A DNA stretch of 26,386 nucleotides from JAXMHN01 sp964578605 (GCA_964578605.1 CAZODO010000087.1:1-26386); one strand, 5' to 3'; counted from the first letter of the stretch, positions 7,280-16,179 are shown. The notes: a model not told the origin generated them from the letters alone. Numbers and translations: made by a program.

Positions 7280-9781
7280 TCACGGTTTTGGAGTAATAGG
7301 GCGTCGCCCATGGCTCATGCTCCAATCCGTCGTCCGCCACTTCGCGTTCAAGTATTTCTGCACCGCCTCCAATTCATCAAATTTCAGGGTCCGATCGAAT
7401 ACCAGCAGCTCAGCGACATCCCCACCCAGGTACTGCCCGTCGGTTGCCGAAGCCCCCAGCACCGTGATCGTCCCCAGCGCCGCGCCTACGCGCTGCTGCA
7501 CCATGAACGTCCGCGCGGCCCAGGTGCTCGGCTTCTCCCCACCCGGCACATTAAGCATCCAGTTGGGCAGCACCCACTCCTGCCCCACTCCCGTGTAGTT
7601 GGCGATGATTCGCTGCCACGACGGCCCCGCAGCCTCCAGCGCCTGTGCCACCACCAGCACCGTCACGGCTCCCGGCCCCCGCTTGATATCCACCACCCGC
7701 AGACTCTGCGTTCCGTTGCCCCGCACCACCGACCGCCCGTTCAGCGCGTTCTCGACCCACTTCACCGCCCCCGTCTGCGCCACCGGCAAGGCCACGCGCT
7801 TCGCCGGCCCCTTGTCCCGCCACGCCTGCACGGTTCCATCAGCCGCCACGTCCAGGGTCTTCGCATCCGCCGCATCCAGCCACAGGGCCAACCCGTCCAC
7901 GATCATCGTCTTCTCAGTAATCGGTACCGCTGGCGCATACGCCAGGTTTTTCGTCGGCGCTGCCGGAGCGTCCGGATCCTTCCAACTGGCCCCGGCCAGC
8001 CAGTGCGGCGCACCAAACTCATAGGCCCCCAAATCGGGCGCCTTCCCCTTGAATCCATCCGTGATCCCCTCGATCACTATCCCCGCGTCAATCGCCGCCG
8101 ATCCCGCCGTGGGATAGCCATCCTTATCCACCGCTCCTGCCTCATTGTGACTCAGCTCCGGCCCCAAGTCCCCCTGCACGAACTCAGAGGGGTTCTTCGG
8201 GTGCATCGCCTCATTGACCAGGTTGTTGATGATCCGCGACCCCTTCATTGTGGGGACGTACGCCGGATAGCAGTAGGTCCCGAAGGCGTTGTTGCAGTGG
8301 CTGATGGTGTTGTTGTAGATCTGGTGGTTCAGGGCGTCGCTGTTGATATGGAAGGCATTGCCGCCGCAGTTCCAGATCACATTGTGGTGGACGATGAAGT
8401 TGCTGCTGAAATTGTCCAGGTAGATGCCATTGCAGCGCGGGTTGTCATGCACCCAGTTGTACGCGATGGTGCCGCCCTGGCCATCGGTTCCCCAGCAGTA
8501 GATCGCTCCCGCATCATTGTTGAGCATGTTGCCGTCGTACAGATCGTTGTACTCCAGCCGGATGCGCTTGCTGGCGTGATGCTGGATGGTGTCGCGTCCC
8601 GCGCGGAAGATCGTGCAACGCTCCACGCGCGCGGCTATCGAGTTGGCCAAGTCCAGCCCGCCGCGACCGCTGCCAAGATAATTGGCGTCGTGAATCACGC
8701 AGTCTTCGAGCGCATTGTCTTCCCCGCTCATCGCCAGCGCGGTCGTCGCCCCATACGCAACAAGGCACCGCCGCCAGACGCTCCCCTTGCCGCTCACCAC
8801 ATTCCGCACTGGCGGCATCTTCCCACCCAGGTACTCCTGCGCATGTTCGACATAGCGCAGCCGACAGTCCTCCAGCAGGCAGTTCTGCGAGTCTGTCATG
8901 TTGACGGCCGCTCCCAGAATGTCCACGCCCTTGATTTCCACGCAACGGAGCTTGCTCAGATCGCACGCATAGTCCCGCTGCTTGACCTCCACCACATGGC
9001 TCGCCGGCGACTTCCCATCGTGCGGCCACAAGTACACCGTGCCCGTCTTTTGATCCAGAAACCATTCCCCTGGGCTGTCCAGCCCCGCCAGGCTCCCCAC
9101 CAGCAGGTATGGGTTCCCCGCTCGCGGCTTATAGGGGTCCTCCTTGTGGTACGGGTCCTTCCTGACTTGCTCGGTGGTGACGTCGAAGCGAAAGGACCTG
9201 CCGGGCTGATAGTCCGTTACCCGGCGCGTCATGTTGACCCACTCGCTGCCAGGCCAGAAAATCACTACCGCGCCATTCCAGTCGCCAGCGGGCAGCCTCG
9301 GATCAGCCAGCCTCTCGTAGCCCGTCCCTTCTGCGGCCGCCGAGCGCTCCATCGCCATCAGATCACCCAGTGGCGAGTTGGGCCAGCGCGCTTCGGGCAT
9401 CATCTTCCCGTCCACGAAAAGCTGCATGAACTTCAGGTTTGTCTGTAGCTTGTAGATATTCCCGCTGTGCTGCTGCCATGTCCCCGCCAGCGTGTCCGCG
9501 CCACTGAGCACCACCTGCTCGCCCGGCAAGGTTACAAACCGGACCGGCTTTCCCGCCTCACCAGACTTCCCCGGCCGCAGCGTCTCGCGGTAAGTGCCTG
9601 CCCCCAGGTACGCCGTATCGCCCGCCCCCGCCACTGAGCAAGCCTTCCCCAGCGTCGCCCACGGCTGCGCCTTGGTGCCGGCGCTGACATCGTTCCCCTT
9701 CGGCGAGACATAGTAATCCGTCGCCATGGCACGTCCCATCACCAAGAGGCATGCCACCAAAAGCAATTGTCGCGTTCGCAT
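7280..9781 (-). CDS. Secreted parallel beta-helix protein with C-terminal LamG-like domain
   Basis: The 833-residue product has a Sec signal (residues 1-20, ending GRAMA) followed directly by DYYVSPKGNDVSAGT, the typical opening of pectate-lyase-like or DUF1565-type right-handed beta-helix proteins. The central part (about 260-560) has Asn-rich beta-helix rungs such as CVIHDANYLGSG, NWVHDNPRCNGIYL, HHNVIWNCGGNAF and IYNNTISHCNN. An APDLGAYEFG segment closes the helix near residue 590. From about 626 the sequence turns into a concanavalin/LamG-like domain (DGLALWLDAADAKTL to AELLVFDRTLKFDELEAVQKYL). Such proteins bind or cleave acidic or sulfated polysaccharides; no specific lyase residues can be assigned here. 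It converges with the nitrilase-HDAC gene across 162 bases that contain a weak GC hairpin near 7260-7274. Confidence 0.85.
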   Translation of the reverse strand: MRTRQLLLVACLLVMGRAMATDYYVSPKGNDVSAGTKAQPWATLGKACSVAGAGDTAYLGAGTYRETLRPGKSGEAGKPVRFVTLPGEQVVLSGADTLAGTWQQHSGNIYKLQTNLKFMQLFVDGKMMPEARWPNSPLGDLMAMERSAAAEGTGYERLADPRLPAGDWNGAVVIFWPGSEWVNMTRRVTDYQPGRSFRFDVTTEQVRKDPYHKEDPYKPRAGNPYLLVGSLAGLDSPGEWFLDQKTGTVYLWPHDGKSPASHVVEVKQRDYACDLSKLRCVEIKGVDILGAAVNMTDSQNCLLEDCRLRYVEHAQEYLGGKMPPVRNVVSGKGSVWRRCLVAYGATTALAMSGEDNALEDCVIHDANYLGSGRGGLDLANSIAARVERCTIFRAGRDTIQHHASKRIRLEYNDLYDGNMLNNDAGAIYCWGTDGQGGTIAYNWVHDNPRCNGIYLDNFSSNFIVHHNVIWNCGGNAFHINSDALNHQIYNNTISHCNNAFGTYCYPAYVPTMKGSRIINNLVNEAMHPKNPSEFVQGDLGPELSHNEAGAVDKDGYPTAGSAAIDAGIVIEGITDGFKGKAPDLGAYEFGAPHWLAGASWKDPDAPAAPTKNLAYAPAVPITEKTMIVDGLALWLDAADAKTLDVAADGTVQAWRDKGPAKRVALPVAQTGAVKWVENALNGRSVVRGNGTQSLRVVDIKRGPGAVTVLVVAQALEAAGPSWQRIIANYTGVGQEWVLPNWMLNVPGGEKPSTWAARTFMVQQRVGAALGTITVLGASATDGQYLGGDVAELLVFDRTLKFDELEAVQKYLNAKWRTTDWSMSHGRRPITPKP

Positions 9782-10060
9782 CGTTCACTTTCCTATGAAC
9801 AGCAGTGGATAATCCAAGTGTCCGCGTGGGTGACACCCGGGTGCATTGCTGAACGCAAAGCTGACCGATGGCGAGGATGGCGGCAAACGCAATCGCCGTG
9901 GAATGGCAGCGGGACCTTGATCCGCGTTGGGTGAAGCGCGGCAACTTGGCATCCAGCAAGGATGAAGTTTATCAGACGCCGCTGCCCGAAAATGCCATCC
10001 ATCTTGAGGTGAGCAAGCGTTGTCTCCGGCAGAAGAACCTCAGCGCCGTCGCCAGCGTGC

Positions 10061-10231
10061 GGCAGTGCCGAGACCGAGTTCCGCAGCGGCGAAAGCGACC
10101 TGCGCGGTTTGTTCATCGCCGGCAACGTGCATGGCAAGGCCACCGTGATTGCCTGCGAGGGCGAGTCTCGCTACGCCTTCTTCCGCGGTCCGGAATGCCG
10201 CGTAGCTGAAGGCTCATTCCAGGCGACGATA
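10061..10231 (+). pseudogene. Possible internal gene fragment, unrecognised
   Basis: For about 55 codons this frame gives a well-behaved protein sequence (ETEFRSGESDLRGLFIAG, then HGKATVIACEGESRYAFF and RGPECRVAEGSFQ), unlike the frames around it. There is no proper start, and the quality collapses after about 10231. It resembles a middle piece of a beta-rich protein, but I cannot name the family. The 280 bases to its left, upstream of the beta-helix gene, hold nothing else I can support, and neither do the 210 bases to its right. Confidence 0.3.
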
Positions 10232-10445
10232 CCCCGGGCTGCCATTATCGCGAGGTGGGAGAGGCAGCGTTGTGGCCTCAATCCGTGGGGGAGAATTCAG
10301 CTCCGTTCGCGTGTCGGTGCCGGCAGTGCGATTACTCTTCGAAGTCTCCGAAAACTGGAGTGTCACGCTTGTAGCTGGCCGCGCCGTTCAGCATGCGATT
10401 GTCGCTGGGTTGGCCGCAATCCGTCGCCAGTTCGCATCTCGGCAC

Positions 10446-10988
10446 TCAGGCGCGGTTTGGTTTGGAGGCGAGCCGGCAGATCATGGCACGGATGGTTGTC
10501 TCGGGTAATTGGAATCCGTGGTGATCTTCGAAATCAGCGGAATCCCAGTAGTCGACGAGGATACACCTTTTGACGGCCGAGATGGGAATGGAACCTGGAT
10601 AGCACACCTCGGAGTCCGGCAACATCTGCCCGTGATATGGGGCCTCGGTGAAACGAGCTCGATCGTCGAAGGTGAGGAGCCTCAGCTCTCCTGGCAATCG
10701 GCTGCGATCCAGGTGCAGGACGAATGTGATGGGCTTGTGACGCGTCAGGAGTCCCATCCACAGCCCCGACGCTCCAGGCCCGAAGAGAGGCTCCTTACCG
10801 AGCTTCAAGCCGACCAAGGCCACAGCGCCGATCAGGTGGCAAACCCCGCACTTGCGGTAGGTGTACGGACGACTCCCATCATTAGGTTTGATTAACCGGT
10901 CTCTGAGGATGCCCCTGTAACCGTCGAGACTGGTGATGTGGAGTAATCCTCCCTTGATTAGCGAGCAGAGTTTGTCCTGCTCTTCCAT
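10446..10988 (-). CDS. Hypothetical protein, possibly ADP-ribosyltransferase-like (DarT/RNA-2'-phosphotransferase style)
   Basis: The 180-residue product begins MEEQDKLCSLIKGGLLHITSL with no signal peptide, so it is probably cytoplasmic. The opening LLHITSLDGYRGILRDRLI resembles the start of DarT-like and related ADP-ribosyltransferase folds, where a His-x-Thr is followed by a helix and an 'I...G.I' turn. Near the C-terminus PDSEVCYPGSIPISAVKRC places a Glu (127) before an IP.SAI-type strand, a position that often carries the catalytic Glu in those enzymes. I offer this as pattern resemblance only. It is surrounded by gene remnants, with no obvious antitoxin next to it. Length and frame are coherent, so I regard it as a real gene; function is unproven. 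Confidence 0.55.
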   Translation of the reverse strand: MEEQDKLCSLIKGGLLHITSLDGYRGILRDRLIKPNDGSRPYTYRKCGVCHLIGAVALVGLKLGKEPLFGPGASGLWMGLLTRHKPITFVLHLDRSRLPGELRLLTFDDRARFTEAPYHGQMLPDSEVCYPGSIPISAVKRCILVDYWDSADFEDHHGFQLPETTIRAMICRLASKPNRA

Positions 10989-11044
10989 TCAGCGCCGGTT
11001 TGCAGGCGCCATTCAAAGTAAGATAGAATAGCACAGCCACCAAG

Positions 11045-11640
11045 CTAGCTGGAGAAAAGCTGTTTCAGGTTGACTTCCCACGAGACTCGTTCAGTCCGGT
11101 CGAAGCGCAAATGGAGACGAAGAATCTGCGGCTCCGTCACCTGAAGCGTGTAACCGGCGAAGTCCGTGTAGAAGAACGGCTCACCCTGACGCCAGGGATG
11201 CTTTTCAGGCAGATAAAGATAGAGGTTGTGGTCCGTGCCGAGAACGCCGAGAGAGACCCCGCGAATGGTCGTCGCGGGGGCGTCCCATTCCACGGTTTCG
11301 AGTTCCAGTGCTCCTTGCGTTACATGGCGATCGGTCGCCAGAAACTGTGGTCGGCCCAAGCGTTCGTGGAGCGAGAGGAGCAACACTGATGAGGGTTCCA
11401 GTCGAGCCTGGAAGGCATTTGGCATTTCTCCGTAAAGGCGTTGGTTCCAGAAATCGAAGGCCAAATAGGTCTTGGCTGGATCCAGGCTCAGATTCGCGAG
11501 TTCGACTTTCCTCTCGACCGCCACTTTTTCATCAGAGTTGAAAAGGCCGAGCACCAGCCAGCGGTCGAAAGGAAGTTCGACTGGGAGTGCGAAGACCTCA
11601 GGACGGTCGTGGTCGAAGAGATCGATGGGCCGTGCGGCTT
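11045..11640 (-). pseudogene. C-terminal fragment of a GH36-like (melibiase-type) glycoside hydrolase
   Basis: About 195 codons match the C-terminal beta-sandwich of alpha-galactosidase-like secreted proteins: RPIDLFDHDRPEVFALPV, WLVLGLFNSDEKV, TYLAFDFWNQRLYGE, SSVLLLSLHERLGRPQFLAT, DRHVTQGALEL and GVLGTDHNLYLYLPE. The catalytic TIM barrel that should precede it is missing. The reading frame instead runs straight upstream into a helicase fragment, so the piece was joined in frame to foreign sequence. It ends at a normal-looking stop. The family name is my best reading of the motif series; an equally secreted relative is possible. Confidence 0.6.
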
Positions 11641-11896
11641 GGCCCGAAGACGGGAACGCCTTCTTGAGGATCTCCAGTCGGATCGCCGTCTCATCGTCAT
11701 CCGGTTGGCCCAGCTCCCTCCTCTTCGAGCCTATTAGGACTTGGAACCACTGGTCGCGTTGCATGACCGCATGGAAAATGCGCTCCTCATAGGTGCCCTT
11801 TAACAGCATGAAGCGAACGTCGATGTGGCCCTCGTCAGCCCTGCCCCATCCGACCCGGTCGACGCGCCCCTCGCACTGCTCCATCCTGGCTGGGTT
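11641..11896 (-). pseudogene. SNF2-type helicase C-terminal fragment
   Basis: Roughly 80 codons carry the signature of helicase motif VI and the following segment in SNF2/RapA-like ATPases: NPARMEQCEGRVDRVGWGRA, DVRFMLLKGTYEERIFHAVM and RDQWFQVLIGSKRRELG. The second arginine-rich position normally reads QR.GRVDR, so Cys-Glu in place of Gln-Arg hints at drift. Everything upstream (Walker motifs, most of both RecA domains) is absent. Its frame is open into the GH36-like piece downstream, while upstream it abuts a GH99-like piece in another frame near 11896. It is a captured internal fragment, not a gene. Confidence 0.72.
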
Positions 11897-12353
11897 TGCG
11901 ATTGAATGGGCTAAAGACTTCGGCCGGTCGGCCATCCTCGTGCATAAACTGCGTGGCGAAGCGTTCATCTGGATCCAGTTCACTGACATCAGGCCAAAGG
12001 TCGATGCAGCAACTGCCTGGCTGAAATCCATTCCGCCCGCCCCAATGAGTCCATCCGCGGTCGCCGCCGTCAGTCGGGGCGCCAAACCACCCCTGATATC
12101 CGCACATGACTTTGCCTGCTAGAGTGCGAGTATCCACGCCGGGATGGCTCTCACCGTTGTAGGGCCGCATGGTGTGCTCGATGACAGACTGGCGATCCAT
12201 TCCAGATGGATTGCCCCAGTCCTGGGCTATGTTCGTAATCGGGGGACTGGGGGAAGTGGCGGGTCTGTCAGCCGCACTCGTCATCCGGGCCAATAGCATC
12301 AAGCCGGCAACGAGCCAATGCGGAGCGCGACGAGGGAGTTTCCCGACGTTCAT
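11897..12353 (-). pseudogene. N-terminal fragment of a GH99/GH71-like secreted glycosidase
   Basis: The frame starts with a signal peptide (WLVAGLMLLARMTSAA after a basic N-region) and continues into the conserved beginning of GH99-like proteins often annotated as xylosidase/arabinosidase: MRPYNGESHPGVDT, VMCGYQGWFGAPTDGGDRGW, CCIDLWPDVSELDPDERF and AEVFSPFNRK. Homology stops at FNRK. The following codons (PSQDGAVRGARRPGRMGQG, stop) are the helicase fragment read in the wrong frame. About 150 of the expected 350-450 residues remain, so this cannot be a working enzyme. A C-terminal piece of the same family lies at 15782-16150. Confidence 0.8.
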
Positions 12354-12425
12354 AGTCTGATTCTTGAGGTGTTCATCCGAGCGACAGCAGGTTCCACAAT
12401 GTAACTGTTGTTAGGCACAGCGGTT

Positions 12426-13430
12426 TCAATAGCCAAACACGCGTCGCACAAACTCGCGGCTCATCTTCAAGCTCTCGCGCACGGGCCGAGTGGGCTTGAA
12501 GTTGCTCTCATGAGCCAGTTCGATGACGGCGTCGCCCTGGAAGTTGATCTCGCGAAGGGCCGCCGCGATCGCGGTGTAATCCATGGCGCCCTCGCCCAGA
12601 GCCTCCGACCAGCGGCCGTCTCGGCACTGGTCACGGAGGTGGAGGAAGACGATTTGCCTGCCGTATTGGCGGAGGAATTGAACCGGATCCACGCCACCCC
12701 GCGCGAGCCAGTTGAGATCGGGGCCGAGTTTGGCGTCCGGGATGCGCGCCAGTGTGCCCTTCAGGTCGTGCAAGTCGTTTTCCACTTCGTAGGTGTGGTT
12801 ATGAAGATTGAGCACCACTCCATTCTTCTCGCAAAGGGTCGTGAGCTTGCGAAGCAGTTCGGCCTGGGCGTCAAGTTGCTCCGGCGTCTTGCGGATCTTC
12901 TGGCTCCATCTGATCGCTCCGACCGACGTGCCCAGCGTGCGCCCGCCCAGTTTCGCCAACCTCGGAATGACCGTCTCCGCATCTTGGAGCACCGCGCCAT
13001 GCTGGCTGCGGTCCCACATCGCACCGCCGAACGAGCTGCCAATGACCGGGAGTTGGTGCTTCTGCGACAATTCTCCGATACGCGCGACGGCGTCGTCGGG
13101 CAGGAGCGCCGTATGCATGAGTTCGATGCCATCAAGCCCAGCGTATTGCATGTCGCTGAAAATCTGCGGGAGGACCGGCGTAATGTCGTTCTTGGGCTGC
13201 GTCGCGGCATAGACCCACGGATGCGCCCCCACCTTCACCTTGGCCGGCTTGATCTCGACGGCGGCAGCGCCGAGGGCTTCAGTGGATCCAACCGCAGCCA
13301 ACACGGCCGCCGTGGAGCACAGGAACTGGCGGCGCGATAGGTCATTGCTGCCGCGGGCGCAAAGTGACAAAGACGGCGGACGAAGCATGGCTCTTGCCGC
13401 CAGGTTCCGAGGAGCAATGAATCTTTTCAT
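12426..13430 (-). CDS. Tat-exported xylose-isomerase-like TIM-barrel protein (sugar phosphate isomerase/epimerase family)
   Basis: The 334-residue product has a twin-arginine signal (LSRRQFLCSTAAVLAAVGS, Arg33-Arg34) preceded by an extended N-region; a start at Met15 is equally possible. The rest is an AP endonuclease 2/xylose-isomerase-like TIM barrel: AGLDGIELMH (Glu103), VVLNLHNHTYEVEN with the metal-site His pair, DLNWLARGGVDP, VFLHLRDQ and GDAVIELAHES with a C-terminal Glu. The expected metal ligands are therefore visible. Members act on sugars or cyclitols; the substrate here is unknown. Export is typical of the large paralogue sets in Planctomycetota and Verrucomicrobiota. It stands alone between remnants, with its start adjacent to a gene-poor 310-base gap. 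Confidence 0.85.
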   Translation of the reverse strand: MKRFIAPRNLAARAMLRPPSLSLCARGSNDLSRRQFLCSTAAVLAAVGSTEALGAAAVEIKPAKVKVGAHPWVYAATQPKNDITPVLPQIFSDMQYAGLDGIELMHTALLPDDAVARIGELSQKHQLPVIGSSFGGAMWDRSQHGAVLQDAETVIPRLAKLGGRTLGTSVGAIRWSQKIRKTPEQLDAQAELLRKLTTLCEKNGVVLNLHNHTYEVENDLHDLKGTLARIPDAKLGPDLNWLARGGVDPVQFLRQYGRQIVFLHLRDQCRDGRWSEALGEGAMDYTAIAAALREINFQGDAVIELAHESNFKPTRPVRESLKMSREFVRRVFGY

Positions 13431-13740
13431 GGCGTGAGCATGTCATGGCTCCAATGGCTTGAGAAGATGGAAGGCGACCTGGAGCAGAATGGCGACCCTG
13501 ATCCACCGGTGCGGGGCGTCAACCACGTTGATGACCGAAGAAGAGCGCCGGCGGGCTCCAATGAAGGTCACCTGGACGGTCATGTCGCCTGGGTTGCAGG
13601 TCAGAAGTTCTTCCTGCAGCCCAAGATGTTCGGCGGGCCTACGCTCTATTTCTACGCCGGGGTGGAATAGGAAGCGCTACCGAGCGGTCATCACTTACTC
13701 CGCACCGGCTCGTCCCTTCCGTGGTTTCGGCGCCTTGGCG
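13431..13740. other. Gap with weak fragment-like coding on either strand
   Basis: No gene is convincing. The plus strand has a 78-codon frame (13434-13670) ending VAWVAGQKFFLQPKMFGG plus a short tail. The minus strand is open across the same bases and reads PGDMTVQVTFIGARRR and VVDAPHRWIRVAIL, which looks slightly more protein-like but lacks a start. I suspect a short C-terminal stub of a lost gene on the minus strand, without knowing its family. Confidence 0.3.
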
Positions 13741-14721
13741 CTAGGGCTTGCCCTTAGGAGAGACCGGGTGGGGCGTAAGTCTGATCGGCTCCACTAGTTC
13801 ACGATACAGCTCAGGCCGACGTTGTGCGAGATTTCGACTCGTCTCACGAATCTTTCGGACAGCTTTCAGGTCGATGTTGGCTGAAATGTAAGTTTCCGTC
13901 CTGTCCGGGCAGCGAGCGAGGATGGTGGGCCCCTTGGCCGGGTCGCCGATCATAGTCCCACTTCCGTAAGCCTGATTGACGCAGACCATGGCGACGTGGC
14001 TCTGAAACATAGCCGTCTGCATGATGAAGTCTTCGACAGAACCTTGGCGGCCGTTGATCCAGACAATGAGTTCCGCACCCTCAAGCGAGAGCACGCGGAG
14101 AGGTTCGGGAAACCAGCCGTCATAGCAGGTCAGGATTCCAACCCTGCCGAAGTCCAGGTCGAATACGGGCAGCTCCTGGCCGCGTTGCATGACCCATTCC
14201 GGGTCGTTCTTCAGGAACCATTCGGTGCTCTTCCCCGAGGGCGGTTGGGTCCAAGCGGGAGTGCCTTCGTAATGGTCCACGGCGGCGTGCGTCTTGCGAT
14301 ACTTTCCAACGATCTTACCGGTCCGGTCGAAGAGCAGAGCCGTGTTGGCGAAAGTGGCTTCGTCGAAGACCTCCCAACATCCTACGATGACATAGAGGCC
14401 GTGGGCGGCGGCGGCAGCGGAGATCTTTCTGGTGCTCGGGCCGGGCACTTGGATGCGGCCTAGTATGTATTCCGGGAAAACGACCAATTGGGCTCTATCT
14501 TGCCAGGCGCGTTCGATGTAGGGGATCAGTTGATCGGCCGCGTCGTAACCCTCGCGCCAAAGGTCGCCCTTGTCGTAGCCGGAGATCTGCACGCCAGCGA
14601 CCTTCACCAGGTCGCGATTGACCTTATCCTTGGCGACGCCAGGGCCGGCGTTGGTCTCTGCCTGTGAGGGTTGGGATAGCAGGAAGAGCATGACGAGGAT
14701 AGCCAGAAAATTCGGTTTCAT
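13741..14721 (-). CDS. Exported carbon-nitrogen hydrolase (nitrilase superfamily)
   Basis: From the ATG at 14721 the product is 326 residues with a Sec signal (MKPNFLAILVMLFLLSQPSQ, then AE). The frame stays open upstream to 14853, but that part encodes no recognisable sequence and would bury the signal, so 14721 is preferred. The catalytic triad is complete: Glu84 (VVFPEYIL), Lys143 (KYRKTH) and Cys199 (GILTCYDGWFPEPLR). The superfamily hydrolyses amides, N-carbamoyl groups or nitriles; the branch and substrate cannot be told from sequence alone. It is the second of three exported members in the window and lacks the HDAC half found at 4931-7117. It lies between decayed genes, so it is probably transcribed on its own. 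Confidence 0.88.
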   Translation of the reverse strand: MKPNFLAILVMLFLLSQPSQAETNAGPGVAKDKVNRDLVKVAGVQISGYDKGDLWREGYDAADQLIPYIERAWQDRAQLVVFPEYILGRIQVPGPSTRKISAAAAAHGLYVIVGCWEVFDEATFANTALLFDRTGKIVGKYRKTHAAVDHYEGTPAWTQPPSGKSTEWFLKNDPEWVMQRGQELPVFDLDFGRVGILTCYDGWFPEPLRVLSLEGAELIVWINGRQGSVEDFIMQTAMFQSHVAMVCVNQAYGSGTMIGDPAKGPTILARCPDRTETYISANIDLKAVRKIRETSRNLAQRRPELYRELVEPIRLTPHPVSPKGKP

Positions 14722-14849
14722 ACAGTGCAAAAGGGGATTCATCGAGTTTGTCGTGGTCCAAATGTCGCCCATTGACGGTCCGTTGACTTCCAAATCACCG
14801 CCCGAGTAAAGCCCGGGCGCGCTCCAGACCAGCATGACATTGGGTGCGC

Positions 14850-15059
14850 TCAAGCGCTTGGCCGGAACTGAATGGCAAACAGATCAGCGTCCTGCAAAAC
14901 GAACCGTAAACGCACCGGCCGACCGGTCACCGACGAGACATCCGCGTCCCGGCCCCACCTGACGATCTGGTCAATCGTGTCACCCACCTGGGTTCGGCAA
15001 TCCGCCAGCGCAAAACCAGGCACCGTCTGGCCGTCGGCGTCCTGGATCTCCACCCCGGG
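14850..15059 (-). pseudogene. C-terminal stub of an unidentified secreted protein
   Basis: About 69 codons form a well-conserved-looking protein end: GVEIQDADGQTVPGFALADC, then GDTIDQIVRWGRDADVSSV and PVRLRFVLQDADLFAIQFR. I associate this phrase series with the C-terminal beta-sandwich of large secreted glycan-related or uncharacterised proteins in Planctomycetota and Verrucomicrobiota. Everything before it is lost. It is joined, out of frame, to a truncated sulfatase at about 15058. Confidence 0.6.
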
Positions 15060-15649
15060 ATGCCCACGGTGCGGTCGTTCTCGATGAAGCAGTACGGCGG
15101 GTAGTTGGGCAGATCGACTCCGAAGTAAGAGTCGAAGCCAACAGACGTTGGCCCTTGAGCGATCGGGCGGGTGAAGTCGATGTTGCCCAGCCCGTTGGTG
15201 CTCTGCGGGATCTTCCCATCGTGGGTTGGCCAGATCCAGCCGAGGTGCCACTTGCCAATGCAAGCGGTGGCGTAGCCGTGCTGCCGCAGCAACATGGGCA
15301 CCGTGAGCCGGCCCTCCTCGATGAGCGGCGCGCCCCAGGGCCCGAGAACACCAGACTTCATCCGAGACCTGAAGCAATACCGGCCCGTGAGCAAGCCATA
15401 GCGTGTGGGCGTGCAGACGGAATCGGGCCCATGGGCGTCGGTGAAGCGGAGCCCCTCGGCGGCCAGGCGATCCAGGTTTGGCGTGGGGATCTTGGACGCC
15501 GAGTTGTAGCAGCCCAGATCGCCGTAACCCAGGTCGTCCGCGAGTATGTAAACGATATTGGGTTTAGCAACTGGGGCAGCAGCGGCCCCCAGCCTGGTCC
15601 CTGAGCCAACGAGCAGCACTGCCAGGAGCGCGAAGCGAAGGTATTTCAT
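15059..15649 (-). pseudogene. N-terminal fragment of a type I sulfatase
   Basis: A Sec signal (residues 1-25) leads into a normal sulfatase start: metal-site NIVYILADDLGYGDLGC (Asp38, Asp39), the formylglycine motif C-T-P-T-R at residues 79-83, and GKWHLG at 132-137 with Lys and His of the active site. Homology ends at ENDRTVGIP (about residue 198), less than half of the 450-550 residues expected. The sequence then passes into the unrelated stub at 14850-15059, which is in a different frame. The resulting read-through tail has no sense. A functional enzyme is very unlikely. Confidence 0.85.
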
Positions 15650-15781
15650 AGGCGGGTTTTTCCATAGCGGTTATGACCGACTCACCAGCTCATAAGATCC
15701 GGTAACTCCTTCTTGATCCCCCGGTATCCCGCCAATCCGGTCTCGCCTGCACCAGGATTTCTTGAAGGGCGACTTTCACGG

Positions 15782-16150
15782 CTAAGTCATTTCTCGCGCC
15801 AAAAGGCTCGCAAGAACGGCAGTTACCGTCGAGGACAAGCTTCCTCGAAACAGGCCGAGAAAATGCCCCTGTGCCGGAGACGGACTCGTGACTTTGAAAA
15901 TGGCTGTGCCTTCGTCCACCTCATCGAACATGGCCACGTAAACACAATCCACGGCCAGTCGGCCCAACTCATGAAACTGCTCCCTGAGAAAGCGGCCGCA
16001 CTGACGATTCAAAGCGGGTGTTCCCCACGCGCTCTGGAGGTGGCGAAGCTCCAGAATTTGCTCCTCAGTCAGGGTGCCTATCTTGGCTGACGCAGGGCGA
16101 GCCTGGCGCCTCCAGCGAAAACGGAGGGCGCCGCGCAGCGCCGACGGCAC
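15782..16150 (-). pseudogene. C-terminal fragment of a GH99/GH71-like glycosidase
   Basis: The central part reads GRFLREQFHELGRLAVDCVY followed by VAMFDEVDEGTAIFKVTS, a hallmark of the C-terminal third of GH99-like proteins (AMFDEVDEGTA is nearly invariant). No signal or N-terminal domain precedes it. The ORF start at 16150 lies in Arg/Ala-rich translation that I take to be non-coding. It is the same family as the N-terminal fragment at 11897-12353 and on the same strand, but the C-terminal piece lies upstream of the N-terminal piece in transcription order. A simple insertion cannot have split one gene to give this arrangement. Confidence 0.7.
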
Positions 16151-16179
16151 GCAGCCGGGCGGTGGGGAATGCTGCCGGG

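Noticed and set aside
7241..9448. 735-codon open frame on the plus strand opposite the beta-helix gene
   Set aside because: The translation is dominated by Arg, His, Pro and Val with no domain, signal or membrane pattern, as expected for the antisense of a GC-rich gene. The minus strand encodes a clear secreted beta-helix protein.
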